Source of the DNA: Sciurus carolinensis
Taxonomy: Eukaryota > Chordata > Mammalia > Rodentia > Sciuridae
Length of the DNA stretch: 64,000 nt
Assembly (NCBI RefSeq): GCF_902686445.1
Contig: NW_025920105.1
Coordinates: 868,001-932,000 of the forward strand
Reading direction: 5' to 3'
Part shown: positions 37,124 to 52,560 of the stretch, one piece after another
How positions within the stretch are numbered: the stretch's first letter is position 1
How the letters are laid out: every line of letters starts with the position of its first letter
The notes under the pieces: generated by a model
Database searches by the model: none
Seen by the model: the letters and a program-made list of their open reading frames with translations, nothing else
Told to the model about the DNA's origin: nothing
Made by a program: the position numbers and the translations under genes

Positions 37124-40100
37124 AGCTACAACCAGTTTCCTGTGAATGTAAAGATGGGATAAGTACATCCCTCAGAACTCATGTCTAGATTGTGGGTACT
37201 GACATGCAAAATGTTCCTTGCTGGATAGTTGTGAACAGGAGAATTAAGAATGCCTTAGACAATGTTTGTCTTCATCTATAGTTGCTTCTCTGCATCAAAT
37301 ATCACAGAGTAAGACCCATTGATGATCAAGTCATGTGCCTTAGAGGAGTTGTTCCTGTGCTGACAATATAGTCCATCTCCTATAGTGCTTGCCTAGCATG
37401 TGCAAGCCCTTGATTGAATTCCCATCACTGGGAGATCACAAATATATATATATATATACCACTTCTGAGCATGTCAACCTTCCATTCTCTCAACTTTTTA
37501 TTTTCTTTTCTCCTCTCTTTATCAATTGAATCAATACTGTAAAAAAGCACCAGTTTTATGTGAAACCAATATCCCTGACACATTTCAGCAGGCAACTGCA
37601 CTCCAAGAAAGCAGTGCTTCCCCAGTTACCTGCATTTCAAAAGGGTGCCTGTTCCTTGACATCACTCAACTCTCATTTGTTCATAGGTTATGTGTCTCTC
37701 ATGAGTATGCTTATGTGGATATTTCTTCGGCATCTTCTTCAACTATGTAATGTGCACCAGGTTGCAGTTGTAGGGAATTCAAAATGACAACTGCCATGGT
37801 CCCTGGCACTCTCCAGGCTTCTTGGACACCCGTCCTGTACTCTCCACCAATGAAGGGGACTTCCACACCTGAGCACTTTTCATGTGAACCTCAATGTCAA
37901 CTGGAAAGCCAAGAGGTGAATACAGAGAGCCGCCCATGGCTATGGAGTTTCTCAGTCAGTTTTGCTTTTCAGTGGCTTGTATGTGACTTGATGAATAATG
38001 GTAGGAATCGGGGCAAGATTCATGTTAGCTTCTAATGATAGCATTCAGGGGGAACAGGGGTGATTTACAACCTACTCTTCCAGTATCATTGGAGCTCCAG
38101 TGTCAAGAGGAATGGAGACCTTTTATAAACTCTAGTTAATATTGATGAAAGTCCTCTTGAGATGCAGTGTAGTATTGGGTGAATCATAACAACAACTCAG
38201 ATTGTGAGTTGTCCTCATGTTTACCACAGATCTGGGAATTAATGGATTGTGATTTGTAGGTTAAGGAATGACACAAAAACCCCTGTTTGCAAGAAATCAC
38301 ACCAGAAGAAGAAAATCAGAGACAATAAGCATGTGGCATGTTGGTGGTGGATAGAAGAAAGTCAAGAAAGAAAATGGATTTGACAATTTGCAAATTCTTG
38401 AGGTATATTTTCCCTCTCAGTAAGTCGTATTACACAGGTGGATATTCTAGAACAGCTCCTGTTTTGATATTCAGATTTTGCCCATGTTGGGTCTTCACTT
38501 TTGCATTTTAGTAGAGATTTGGGGGCTTAAATTTCTGATATTTTGTGCACTCTTTATTTGGAGAGCCAGGGGTTAGTGCTGCATATACCAAATTCAACTC
38601 ATTTAAATTGTAGATCATAGGGGTCAGTGCTGTGATGTAAAGAAAGCTTTTGTTCATATTTCTTGTGCCAGAAAATATAGGAATCAGCATATGTATAATC
38701 AACGGTCCCTTGCAAGCAACAGGGAAGAGACAGGAATTTGCAAGTGCATTGATATCCTTAAAAGGGGAATTAGGGTTGGTAATGATGGTTGCTTAAAGAA
38801 TGAACTGGCAATTAGTACTTCCTGTACTTGTTGAGTGTAATGAAGCTGAAGATATTTCGTGGAATTTGTGGGTTGACCATGAAGGATGACTAGTTTCAGA
38901 ATGTCTCTTCATTGAAATTATTTTTCAGCACCAACACACTTCTTCTTTCTATGCCCCCCCACAAATGTCCTTACTCTCCTGTTTTGAATATTCAGCTTGG
39001 AAGTTTTGCACCATTCCATTTCAGCATAGTGTATGTTCAAATCTGTTGTTATGCTCTGTGAAACTATGCTCAACATGCCATCACCAGACTCTTATGTCAT
39101 CCAGAGGCTTTTAGTTTGCATTCTTCTGGGGCTGGTTAGAGGACTCCTGGCAATATCCCACATAGCCTGTGCCAGACATTTATTAGTCTGGTAAAGAGGA
39201 CCAACCCTTGTGTGAACACAGATTGGCCAGACACTTCTGCATCTTGAGGTGAATTGAGGTGCCCCCAGAAAACTCCCAGCATGTAAATTTCTGACTGCAG
39301 CCTAGTTGTAAGGCAGCACCCAAAGAAGTGGAGTCTGGCAGGTGGAGTGAGCACAGAACATTTTTCCTTGTATGTCAGATCCATCCTGTCCTCCATCCAA
39401 CATGCCAAGTGAATGACTTCCTCCTCTCCCATGAACTATCTAACCTTCACTCAGAAGACCCAATTCCCTGGCTTCAGCTGTCTCCTTTCTGAAGTTTGTA
39501 CAAAAGGAGGGGACACCTGCAAGATGGGGTGTGATGTGTCTCAATTCAATTGTCACCTAAGTCACTGCACTGCACTGCATGCTCCTCTGCCCTGAACTCT
39601 CACCAGTCATCATTCCATGTGGCTGCTAGACCCTAAGCTAGTTTCCTGACTAGGATAATCTGGGTGTGGTGAGTCCTGGAGGAGTCAGTTAGGAGGGCAA
39701 TGAAGCTTTTGCCTGTCTAATCTTGGTGAACTACATGTCTTCAAGCACGCCTCCACCCAAGCCTGGTGCCCTGGAACTTGTGGGAGCTAATTACATGAAG
39801 AAGGAGCTAGGTGAGAAGGTTGTCAGGATGAATGGTGCAGCCAAAGAAGTACAGTGCAACCTTAGGGACTGGGTGGAAATTCAAGCTGTCAGTCTTCAGT
39901 GGGATATCATGTCCTGCCTGAACCTGGAGCAATATATCACCCACAGTGCTCCACCCTGCATACAGCCTTTTTCCACATTGCCTGGGGGATGAGGTTAAAA
40001 TCATTTTTGAAAACCACAAGTCCCTGGCAACAGGTTCCTTTGTCTTTCCTCTTCCTATCAGAGCTGAGCTTGTGCTTGTCTTGAATCTCTGTTTGAAGCG

Positions 40101-41015
40101 GCCAATAGTGGAAGCATTTCTGGTTTCCATGAGAACTATGAAGCCACCATACTTTCATGTCCCTCCTCTGTGACCTCAGGTGGTATCTGTGGGGCAGATG
40201 CCATGTCAGGGGAGACCACTCCTCAAACTGCATGTTGCCCAAGGCTTGAAAAAACCCTCTGGGGAGAGAAACAAAATGCCTTCCCCTACCCAAACCTGGA
40301 ACCCACTTGCCCTTCACAAGTGACCTGCCTGATGTCTGCTCCTTCCCTTTTGATTATGGGAGCTCTCCCATCTTTTGTTTTCATGTCCTAGGAGAACTGG
40401 TATACAAATGAGGTGTTTTTCTCAGTGGAATTGAATGAAACAGAATGAGTTAAAGATCAGAGATAGGACTTTCAGTCACATCTCACTATAATAAATTTTG
40501 AGAGTAATAACTACAAACATAATGAATGGACAATTGAAATTGCATGAAGAATGTTTCCTTTTTTGCCACCATGTTTTGTTCCTGGGACCCCAGGCACTGT
40601 GAACCATCACCACTTGTCTCTGCCTCTTTATGTCTCCCAACAGCATCTGGCTAAGTTGCTTAAGAATTCCCTCATTGAGGGAAACAGGCCTTGCCCAGGA
40701 GGAACACCTTCTTCTGCCTCACCATTACCTGAGATGATGGGCAAGATCCAGCATGAGATCTGGCTTGTGCATTTTACACAGCTCTCTGCTGGTTAGAATA
40801 TTTGAAAGGAAAATGACAAAAGGAAAAATAAGAAAAATTATCGAGGAAGGTGTCAGTAGATTGTGAATGTAATGGCTAAGGATACAAGTGTGAATATTCC
40901 CCCAAATCTCCATTCATAGTCATCAACTGAGCATATTCTCATACCCACATTGTCTCTCCTCTGCTGGTGCTCCTGGTGTCCTTGGATCACTGATATAATT
41001 TTTTGTTCAGGGATC
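37124..41015 (+). repeat. Array unit 4 (complete)
   Basis: Full copy. Its ID SINE remnant is at about 37382-37460, and the ancestral A tail has become a short (TA)n run (37443-37458). An 81-codon frame at 40551-40796 corresponds to that of unit 1. Other short frames here shift relative to the other units. Confidence 0.94.
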
Positions 41016-44000
41016 AGATACAATCATTTTTCTCCTTAAGTAAAGACAGGATAAATCTTTCCCTCAGGACACACTCCTAGACTGTGGGTATTGACTTGCA
41101 AAAAGTGTTCCTTGCAGGATTCTTGTGAACAGGAGAATTAAGAATTCCTTAGACATCATTTGTCTTTGTCTAGGGTTGCTTCTCTGCATAGAATTTCACA
41201 GAGTAAGTCCCAAAGATGATCAAGTCATGTACCTTAGAGGAGCTGTTTCTGACGATATAGCCCATTTCATACAGTGCTTAACTAGCATGCACAATCCCGG
41301 GTTTGGATCCCCAGCACTGTGGTATTGCAAAAAAACATGCAAAACCATTTCTGAGAAGTCAAACTTCCATCCTCTCAACTTTTTATTTTCTTTTCTCCTG
41401 ACTTCATCAAATAAATAAACACTGTAAAAAGCACCAGTTTCACAGGCAACCAATTTCTACTGACAATTTTCAGCAGAGTTCTGCACTTCAATAAAGCAGT
41501 GCTTCCCCAGTTACCTGCATTTCTCAAGGGTACCTGTTCCTTAACAACACTCAACTCTCATTTGTTCATAGCTTATGTGTCTCTCATGAGTATGCTTATG
41601 TGGATATTTCTTCAGCATCTTCTTTAACTATGCAATGTGCACCAGGTTGCAGTGGCAAGAAATTCAAAATGACAACCGCCCTGGTCCCTGGCACTCTCCA
41701 GGCTTCTTGGACACTCTCCTGTACTCTCTGCCAATGAAGAGGATTTCCACTCCTGAGCACTTTCCACGTGAACCTCAATATCAACTGGAAAACCAGGAGG
41801 TGAAGACAGAGGACATCCGCATTTCGTTATGGAGCTTCTCAGTCAGTTTTGCTTTGCAGTGACTTGCATGTGACTTGATGAAGAATGGTAGAATTTAGGG
41901 CTATATCCATTTTAGCTTCTAGTGATAGCATTTAGGAGGAACAGAGGGGATTTACAACCTACTCTCCCAGTATCATTGGAGCTCCAGTGTCAAGAAGAAT
42001 GGAGCCCTTTTATAGACTGTAGTTAATATTGATGGATATCCTGAAGAGATGCATAGTAGAACTGGGTTAAACATAACAACAACTCAGATTGTGAGTTGTT
42101 CTCATGTTTATCACAGATTTGAGAAATAATGAATTGTGCTTTGTAGGGTAAGAAATGCCACAAGAAGCCCTGTTTGCAAGAAATCACACTGGAAGAAGGA
42201 AATGAGATTCATTAGGCATGTGGCATGTTGGTAATGGATAGAATAAAGACAAGAAAGAGAATGAATTTGACAATTTGCAAATTCTTGAGGTACTCTTTCC
42301 TGCTCAGTAAGTCCTATTACACAGGTGAATATTCTAGAATGGCTCCTTATTTTGCCCATGTTTGGTCTTCACTTTTGAATTTGAGTAGAGCTTTTGGGGT
42401 TTAAATTTCTGATACTGTGGTGTGCTCTTTATTTGGAGAGCCATGATTTAGTGCTGTATATTTTACATTCAACTTGTTTAAATTGTAGATCATGGGTATT
42501 GGTGCTGTGTTGTAAGGAAAGCCTTTGCTCATGTTTCTTGTGCCAGAAAAAATAGGAATAAACATATGTATAATCAACTGTCCCTTGCAAGCAACAGGAA
42601 AAACACAGGAACTTGCAAGGGCCTTGCTGTCCTTACAAGAAGTATTAGGGTCTGTGATGATGGTTGCTTGCAAAATGAAATGGCATTTAGTAATTCTGTA
42701 TTTCTAGAGTATGATGAGCCTGAAGATTTGTTGTTGAATTTGTGGATTGACAATGAACGATGGCTCATTTCTGAGTGTCTCTTTATCAAAGTTGTTTTTC
42801 AGCACCATCACCTTTCTTCTTTTCATGCCCCCCAAATGTCCTTACTCTCCCATTTTGAATATTCAGCTTGGAAGTTTTGTACTATTCTACTTTCAGCATG
42901 GTGTATGTTCAAATCTGGTGTTTTGCTCCATGAAATTGTGCTCATCATGCCATCAACAGGCTCTTATTTTGTCCAGTGGCTTGTAGTCTGTGTCATCCTA
43001 GGGCTGGTTAGAGGACTTTTGGCAATATCCCACATAGCCTTGTGCCAGAAATTCATTAGTGTTGTCAAGTGGATGACCACTTTTATGAACATAGAATGAC
43101 AAGACACTTCTGCATCTCAAGGTGAATTGAGGTACCCCTGAAAATCTCCCAGCAGGTAAATTTCTGAGTGCAGCCTAGTTGTAATGCAACAGCCAAGGAG
43201 GTGGGATCTGGCAAGTAGAGTGAGCACAGAACATCTCTCCTTGCATGTCAGGTCCGTCCTGTTGTCCATCAACATGCTGAGTGAATGACTCCCTCCTCTC
43301 CTCATGAGCCACAAGAGGAGTCAATCACCTTCACTTAGAAGATCCAATTCCCTGTTCCAGCTGTCTCCATTCTGGACTTTGTAGGAAAGGAGGGGAAACC
43401 CACCAGATGTGATGTGATGTGTCCCAATTCAATGATCACCTAAGCCACCATGCTGCAGTGCATGCTCTCCTGCCCTGAGCTTAACCAGCCATCATTCCAT
43501 ATGGCTGCTAGAGCCCTGAGCTAGTTTCCTGATGAGAAAATCTGGGTGTGCCCAGTCCTGGAGGAGTGGGTTCAGAGGGCATTGCCACTGGGGCCAGTGC
43601 TAAACTTGATGTCCCACGTGCCCTCAAGCACAACTCTGTCCCAGTCTGGTCCACTGGACCTTCTGGGAGCTAATTGCCTGCAGCAGGATCCAGGTGAGCT
43701 GGATGTCAGGATGACTGGTGCAGAGAAATGAGCACAATGCCACTGAATGGGCCTGGGTAAATGTGGGAGCTGTCTGGCTTCAGTGGGTTCCTTGTCCTAT
43801 CTGGACCTGGAGTGATGTATTGCCCATGGGTCTACACTCAGCATACAGCCTGGTTCCTCATCACCTGGGCAACGAGGTTAGAGTCATTTCTTGAAAACCA
43901 CAAGCCTCTGGCACCCACTGCCTTCGTCTTTCCTCTTACCATCACAACTGAGCTGGCGCTTGCCTTGAATCTCTGTTTGAAGCGGCCATGAGCAGAAACA

Positions 44001-44895
44001 TCTCAGGTTACCACATTAACTGTGACTCCACCGTGTTGTCATACCACTCCTCTGTGACCTCAGGAGGTATCTGTGGTGTAGGTGCCATGTCACTGAAGCT
44101 ACTCCTCAAACTGCATCTTGCCCAAGTCTCAGAAAAACCCTCTGGGGAGAAAAAAAAGGGCCTTCTCTATTGGAGCCTGGAACCCCCATGCCCTTTGCAA
44201 CATACCTGCTTGATTCCTGTTCCTTCCCCTTTGATTACAGGAGCTCTCCCATCCTTTGCTCTCATGTAACAGAACTGGTAACCAAGTTAGGCATTTTTCT
44301 GAGTGGAATTGAATGAAACTGAATGAGTTAAAGATCAAAGATATGACCTTCAGTCACTTATCTCACTGTAATGGATCTTGAGAATAATAACTGCAAATAT
44401 AATGAGCAGAAGATTGAAATTGGATGAGGAATGTTTTCTTTGTTCCACCATATTTTGACCCTGGGATCCCAGACCCCATGAGCCATCACCACTTGTCTTT
44501 GTCTGTTTATATCTACCAACAGCACCTGACTAAGTTGCTGAAGAATTCCCTCATTGAGGGAAACAGGTCTTGCCCAGGAGGAACACCTTCCTCTACCTCA
44601 CCATTACCTGAAATGATGGGCAAGATCCAGCACCTGAACTGGCTTGTGCATTTTACACAGCTCTCTGCTGGTTAGAATATTTGAAAGAAAAATGCCAAGA
44701 GGCAAAATAAGAAAAATTATCGAGGAAGGTGTCAGTAGATTGTGAATGTAATGGCTAGGAATGTATGTGTGATTGATCCCCAAAATCTCCATTCATACTC
44801 ACAAACTGAGCATATTCTCATTCCCACATAGTCTGTCCTGGGCTTGTGTTCTTCGAGTCCTTGGATCACTAATATTATTTTCTGCTCAAGGATCA
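41016..44895 (+). repeat. Array unit 5 (complete)
   Basis: Full copy. Its ID SINE remnant is at about 41271-41340. The 83-codon frame at 44424-44675 corresponds to those at 26148 and 40551 and ends in the same residues (TQLSAG). The frame at 42566-43099 (177 codons) is not kept in the other units. Confidence 0.94.
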
Positions 44896-45763
44896 TCTAC
44901 AATCATTTTCCTTCTTAAGTAAAGACAAGATAAATCTTTCCCTCAGGACACACCTCCTAGATTGTGGGTATTGACTTGCAAAAAAGGTTTCTTGCAGTAT
45001 TCTTGTGAACAGGAGAAGTAAGAGTTTCTTAGACATTGCTTGGCATTGTCTAGGGTTGCTTCTCTGCATAGAATTTCACAGAGTAAAACCCGTAGATGAT
45101 CAAGTCAGATACCTTACATTAGCTATTCCTGTGCTGATGATATAGCCAATCTTGTAGAGTGCTTGCCTAGCATGCACAAGGCTGGGGTTTTAATTCCCAG
45201 TACTGTGGGATTTCAGAGAAAAACACAAAGATACAAAACCACTTCTGAGGATTCTGATCTTCCATTCTCTGCACTTTTATTTTCTCCTCTCTTCATCAAC
45301 TAAATCAACTCTGTAAAAAAGAACCAGTTTCACAGGCAACCAATTTCCACTGATGCCTTTCAGTGGGGAACTGCACTCAAAATTTGCAGTGCTCCCTCAG
45401 TCACCTGCATTTCTTACGTGTTCCTTAACATCATTCATCTTTCATGAGTTCATAAGTTATATCATTCTCTTGAGCATGCTCATGCAGGTATTTCTTCAGC
45501 AACTTCTCCAAGTATGCACTTTGAACCAGGTTGCAGTGGCAGGAAATTTAAAATGACAACCACACTGGTCCCTGGCACTCTTCAGGCTTCTCAATTACAA
45601 TCCCAGGCTATCAGTCAATGAAGGGGACTTCCACACTAGAGCACTTTCCATGTGAACCTTAATGTCAAATGGAATACCTTGAGGTGAAGACAACAGACAT
45701 TCGCTCCTGGCCCTGAAGTTTCTCAGTCTGTTTTGCTTTGCATTGACTTGCATATGAATTGAT
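44896..45763 (+). repeat. Array unit 6 (partial, right end of array)
   Basis: Carries only the first roughly 0.87 kb of the unit, including the ID SINE remnant at about 45157-45240. Similarity to the other units stops after 'cttgcatatgaattgatg' at about 45763. Confidence 0.9.
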
Positions 45764-46495
45764 GCATATTCTTTCAAACACTGAAGGACACCTGAGTGCT
45801 GAGATGACTCCCCATTTCCTGGGTCTCCTTCAGAAAATCTGTCCATGTTTTCCAGGCATCTTTGATTCTGCTACCAATGCCTGTATTCATATATTTGGGC
45901 AGCACCACTGAAAACATCTCTACATGCATACACTTTCCCCTTTTCCTTTTAAACCAACTGTTCCTGAAGTTTAAAAGTAATTTACCTTAATGAACATGTA
46001 AATATAATTTTTTTGATAATTAAGTGACTGGATAGAAAGTGTACTTGGAAAATATTTTTATGAAGGTCATTATGAATTCTGAATATTATTAATCAAGATT
46101 TGGTTGACAATGACAGCAGAAATAGTTTAGAAAATAAAATATTTCTTGGGAAAGATTAAATATATTTCCAGTAGATTACTGTAAACTGCTTTTCTTTTTT
46201 ATAGAAATTTCAGCAAAATTATAGGAAAGGTCTTTGTCTTATTTGTAGAAATATCAATAAATTTCACATAATCAAAATATACATTACTCTTTAAGAAATC
46301 ATGTCTTAACTAAAAAAAATGTTGTTTCAAATTATCGTGCTTTCTCACTGAATTTTCATGAGTAAAGAATAAAGATAATAGATTAACTGGCAGAAGGTGA
46401 CCATTCTAGACACTTTTAGGAATTGTGTGGCAAAGATTTTAACATAGGAAGATATAAACTATAGCCAGATGTATGGGCATATTATTGTCTATAAT
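45764..46495. other. AT-rich DNA, nothing assigned
   Basis: Single-copy within the window. No supported gene or recognisable element before the L1 insertion at 46513. Confidence 0.5.
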
Positions 46496-46512
46496 AAAAT
46501 AATTCATCCTAA

Positions 46513-46809
46513 TTGGAGAATATCATGCTAAGTGAGATAAGCCAATCTCAAAAAACCAAAGGATGGATTATCTCACTGATAAGCAGATGATGACACATAA
46601 ATGGGGGGTTGGAGGGAGGCAAGAATGGAGGAAGGAGGGACTGTATAGAGGGAAAAGAGGTGGGAGGGTGGGGGGAAGAAGAAAATAAAAGAATGAATCA
46701 AACACCATTACCCTTTGTAAATGTATGATTACACAAATGGTATGCCTTTACTTCATGTACAAACATAAACAACATGTATACCCTTTGTTTATAATGAAAA
46801 TAATTTAAA
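46513..46809 (+). mobile_element. Severely 5'-truncated L1 with target-site duplication
   Basis: Only the last ORF2 codons and the 3' UTR remain (ggagaatatcatgctaagtg, then the G-rich tract), ending in an A-rich tail. The direct repeat aaaataattcatcctaa flanks it at 46496-46512 and 46810-46826. Its G-rich tract lacks the telomere-like repeats seen in the copies at 5.1 and 49.6 kb. Confidence 0.95.
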
Positions 46810-46826
46810 AAAATAATTCATCCTAA

Positions 46827-47677
46827 CAATACAAAATAAATTTAATTTGATTACAGACATGTTTGTTCTTGTATTTTTCTCTCTCCTTTCATCTCTGGGA
46901 TATGTTTTTTAAATTTAATGAATCTACAACAGAAATGACTATTTTGGAAAATTCTCAAGCCAAATTCTATGTCCCTTCTCAGTGATATGCATTAGTAAAG
47001 AAGAACTCTAAAGCTAAGTGATGAATTATGTAAAACAGTTCCAAAATATGACAGGTATCAAGGAAAAGTGTTTTCCAACCTGAGGAGATAATGACTGGCA
47101 GCAGATAAATGTCCTGGGTTATGTATACTAACATCACTATGCAAATATCAGACATAAATATTTCATATTTTATTTTGTAAGTAATTAAATATTACTCAAT
47201 TCATTTCCTATCTCTGTGCATTGTTTGATATTCTCTTTAAACTTTGGAAGTATTTTAATTTGTAATAGAAATTGTTAAATCATAACATTTTACTTTTGGT
47301 ATTATTTTTACTCTTTTATTGATTCAATTAAATTTTATATAATATTAGGATACATTTTGTCATTCTCACAAAAGCCTGCAATAAAACTTACTCTAATTCA
47401 GCTCCCAGCATTTTCTGGTCTCTTCTCCTGCAACTGTATTAATCCCTTGGCAATTGATTTTTAATTTTTTAAAAATTAGTTTCTTGTTAAGGTACTTGGT
47501 ATTGGTATTCCCTGTGGTAACTTAGGACATTTCTGTCATGTACATTCCAATATCCTTCCCTTTTTCTGTGTCTCCTTTCTCATGATCCATACACTTTACC
47601 TACTCATCTGATTATATCCCCAATTTTGATTAAAATTTTCCCCCATTTTATGGTAAAAGATATTTTCAAAAAGCATT
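46827..47677. other. AT-rich DNA, nothing assigned
   Basis: No supported gene or recognisable repeat. Confidence 0.5.
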
Positions 47678-47678
47678 A

Positions 47679-49840
<2,162 letters not shown>

Positions 49841-49860
49841 AAAACTGACCAATTTTGAAA

Positions 49861-51149
49861 TAATATCCATGTAGTAGTGAAGAAGAAAATAATCATTGAT
49901 ATATAGTGAGACCAGGAAATTTTCAAAATGAAATTTATCAATTTTTGGTAAGCACATTCTACACTTTTTATTTCCACTCTAACTAAAGTTATATTATCTA
50001 GGATTTTTGGTATGGACATGTCTCATCTTATGAATTGCAATAATAAGATTTGAAAAAATTTAATCTCACAAATTATTGTAAAGCTAGAACTGTCAGTTTT
50101 TAATTATTCTTTGTGCACATTTATACTGAATAATTTAGTATGTACAATGATACTTGTATTATTATACTAATCCTATGAAATAAAGTAGTACTATAAGATT
50201 TCTAGTAAATAACCACTCTGTAAATACCTGTGTCCTGGATTTCATGTAGTAAGAGAAAAACTTTACAATTTCTTCCTTTGCATTTCACTTAGGAACCTCC
50301 TCTGCCTTCTCTGCCTCCATTTTCATTCAGGTTAAAGCTGAAGCTTCCAAGATGAAGTTTTTTGGCACAGATGACTTTAGCTCTTCTCTCAGTAGAATGG
50401 TAATCTTGGTGTTCCATCTCACATTTGATAGTACTGCGGTAGTCTTGGAGTAGCCAAAGTACTTGTTCCCAGAGAAGAAAAGTACTTACTTTTATTCTCA
50501 GATATTGGTAAATAATCAGCATCTGCAAGAAAACTTTTTGAATGTAGATTTTATTTTTCAAGGTCAGTGGCTGCTTTGTTTTCTGAGTTCCAACTATAAT
50601 AAAGAAATATCAGGTGTCTTACATTGACCCAAAATAGTTACAGTCTGGCATTAAATAAAATAAAATATAAACACATTTAATGTTATATGGGAATGGAAAC
50701 ACATTTAGAAAATATATTTCTCAGATGTATACAATGAAAACAACTCAGAGTAGTGACACCTGATATTAAGAAATATACTACCTAGCAGTCTTTGCTTTCC
50801 AAATGGCTTGATTTTGAGGAGAAATTGTGGTACGTGAATGGGGACATCTAGTGCTGGATAGAAAGGAAAAGATGGTGGAAGAGTGGGAACAATGGACAGA
50901 AGACAGAAGTAAGGATACAATGATTGCTTTACATGAGATTAAGATTTTAAATGTGTCTTCTTCTGGAGTAAGGGAGATTTCTCTTCAATTTTTAGATATA
51001 ACTATAGTTAGGATACATTTTCACATAAGCACAAAAGGATGGACTATAATTTAATCTACTTGTGGCTCCAGCACTTCAAAATCAAACTGCCTTCTCCTGC
51101 TCTTTCTCTATTGTATTGATCACTCTGAAATTTATATATAGAGGTTTAT
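49861..51149. other. AT-rich DNA, nothing assigned
   Basis: No supported gene. Composition changes toward GC-richer sequence after this stretch. Confidence 0.5.
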
Positions 51150-52560
51150 TTTAAAATTAGTGTATTGAAATTAATGATCTGCCACTTGGGAAAATGACCT
51201 CTGAGAAAAGCCATGCCTAACTTGATTAACAGTGATCCTGAGAAATGAGAGCAATAGGCAGGATAGCTAAGATGTCCAAAGTGGAAAGGGCTGGCATCTA
51301 GCACTTTGGAATTGAAGGGCAAAAAGATTCCAGACTTGGGTAGGAGAGTACACATTGTTTCCCTGTGTAAGAGGTGATTCTGTATCTTGGGCAATATGGG
51401 TCTCCAGGAGTGATTGCTGAGACATCCAGTCTGCTCTAAAGATACTTCCTGATATCACAAAAATGCAGGATGTCAGCATGATGACATCAGGGTTCTCAAG
51501 GGAACCAGAGATGCTTTAGGTCCTGACCCCTTCAGAAAAAGATTGGGGAAAAGCAGTGGCTCAGGTTTGATGTTAAGAGGGAAGAGGAAAGGAGCAATTC
51601 CCTTAAGCCAAATATTTTCAAGAAGTGTGATTCTAATTTCTTTGCCCAGGAGCACAGGAGCCAGGGTGTGTTGGGGTCATGACCCCATGGGTTTATGGGC
51701 GATCCTGGTCCATCCAGGTCAAAGACTCTGCTGAAGCCTGACAGTACTATTCATGTTTGGCCAAACCAGGCATAATGGTCACTTGGTTACCATGTGAATT
51801 TATAGGCAACTGGTCCCCACCAGGTCTACTGGACCTTGGGAAAACAGTTGGGGTCAGGAGGGCAGGAAGATGAACAGCCTATCACAGGCCCCTGCACCAT
51901 TCCTCTCCAAATCAGCTTCTTATGGTCTGGGTTCACTTGAGATTTTGCACAGTCAGGTAACTGGCCTAGCTCACTACAAGACACATGGAACAATGGCTGT
52001 TTACAGAAGAGAGCAAGGGAGTATCCAGTGCTGCTTGATGTGTTAGGTGATGATTGAGTTGAGAAACACCCAAGAATGCTCAAACAGTTGACAGCTGGAA
52101 CCTGTGAAGTTTAACTTCTCAGTGAATGTTTGTTGCTGCTGTGATCCCTAGTGAGGGGAAGAGGGAGGTCAATCACTAAGCACATGTGAGGGAGGCCAGA
52201 AGAGAGGCAGCAAGGAGAAATGCTCTGTGAACACTCGATATGCCATGCCCCATCTCATTTTCTGCTGGCCTACAATTATGCTGAACTCAGAAATTCTCTT
52301 GGTAGGTGATTCCAATGGGCCCTTCAACTCACCTTTAAATACAGTAATACCTAACTAAACTCTCTTGACACACAGGTTCATCGTCTTGCATAGAATTCTG
52401 TCTGTCTGTCACAGGGCCCTCTGTGTCAATACCAAGGGTTATTTTAGCAGCTCCTGGAGGGTGCAGAATACATGCAAGTGCAACAGACTCCTGGCTCAGA
52501 GATGCTCAAAAAAAGTGTATGAATTACATGCCATTAAATACTGCTAAGGATAATTCTTCT
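51150..52560 (-). repeat. Diverged inverted copy of part of the 3.88-kb array unit
   Basis: The reverse complement runs collinearly with array segment 24700-26080 (unit 1). Conceptual reverse-strand peptides align with forward-strand peptides of the units: MSQQSLLETHIAQDTESP with MSLKLLLKLHLAQVSEKP, and LFPLNIKPEPLLFPNLFLK with VFPLTITTETALALNLGLK. At the DNA level 'aaggtgagttgaagggccc' matches 'aaggtgagttgaggtgccc', and 'gtctgcaccctcc' of the units has a counterpart at about 52450. Divergence is much larger than between array units, so this copy split off earlier. The peptide similarity is used only to show homology; coding is not claimed. Confidence 0.82.

Larger units (their letters stand above)
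22727..45763 (+). repeat. Tandem array of an unrecognised ~3.88-kb unit
   Basis: Five direct head-to-tail copies plus a partial sixth. The marker gtgggtattgaca or its variants recurs at 22795, 26682, 37192, 41084 and 44964. Adjacent intervals are 3887, 3892 and 3880 bp. The 10510-bp interval is two units with about 2.97 kb replaced by an L1. Dozens of other segments recur at the same phase, for example the ID SINE remnant, 'tgtctctcatgagtatgct', and 'catgtcacaggaga' variants. The units differ by many substitutions and small indels, so the array is not young. I recognise no protein domain, retroviral gene or known satellite. No frame stays open across all copies, so coding is unlikely but untested. 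Confidence 0.95.

Noticed and set aside
22727..45763. Endogenous retrovirus or CRISPR-like array as explanation of the long tandem repeat
   Set aside because: No LTR ends, gag/pol/env-like frames or primer-binding site are visible in the unit, and the 3.88-kb period and eukaryotic context exclude CRISPR.
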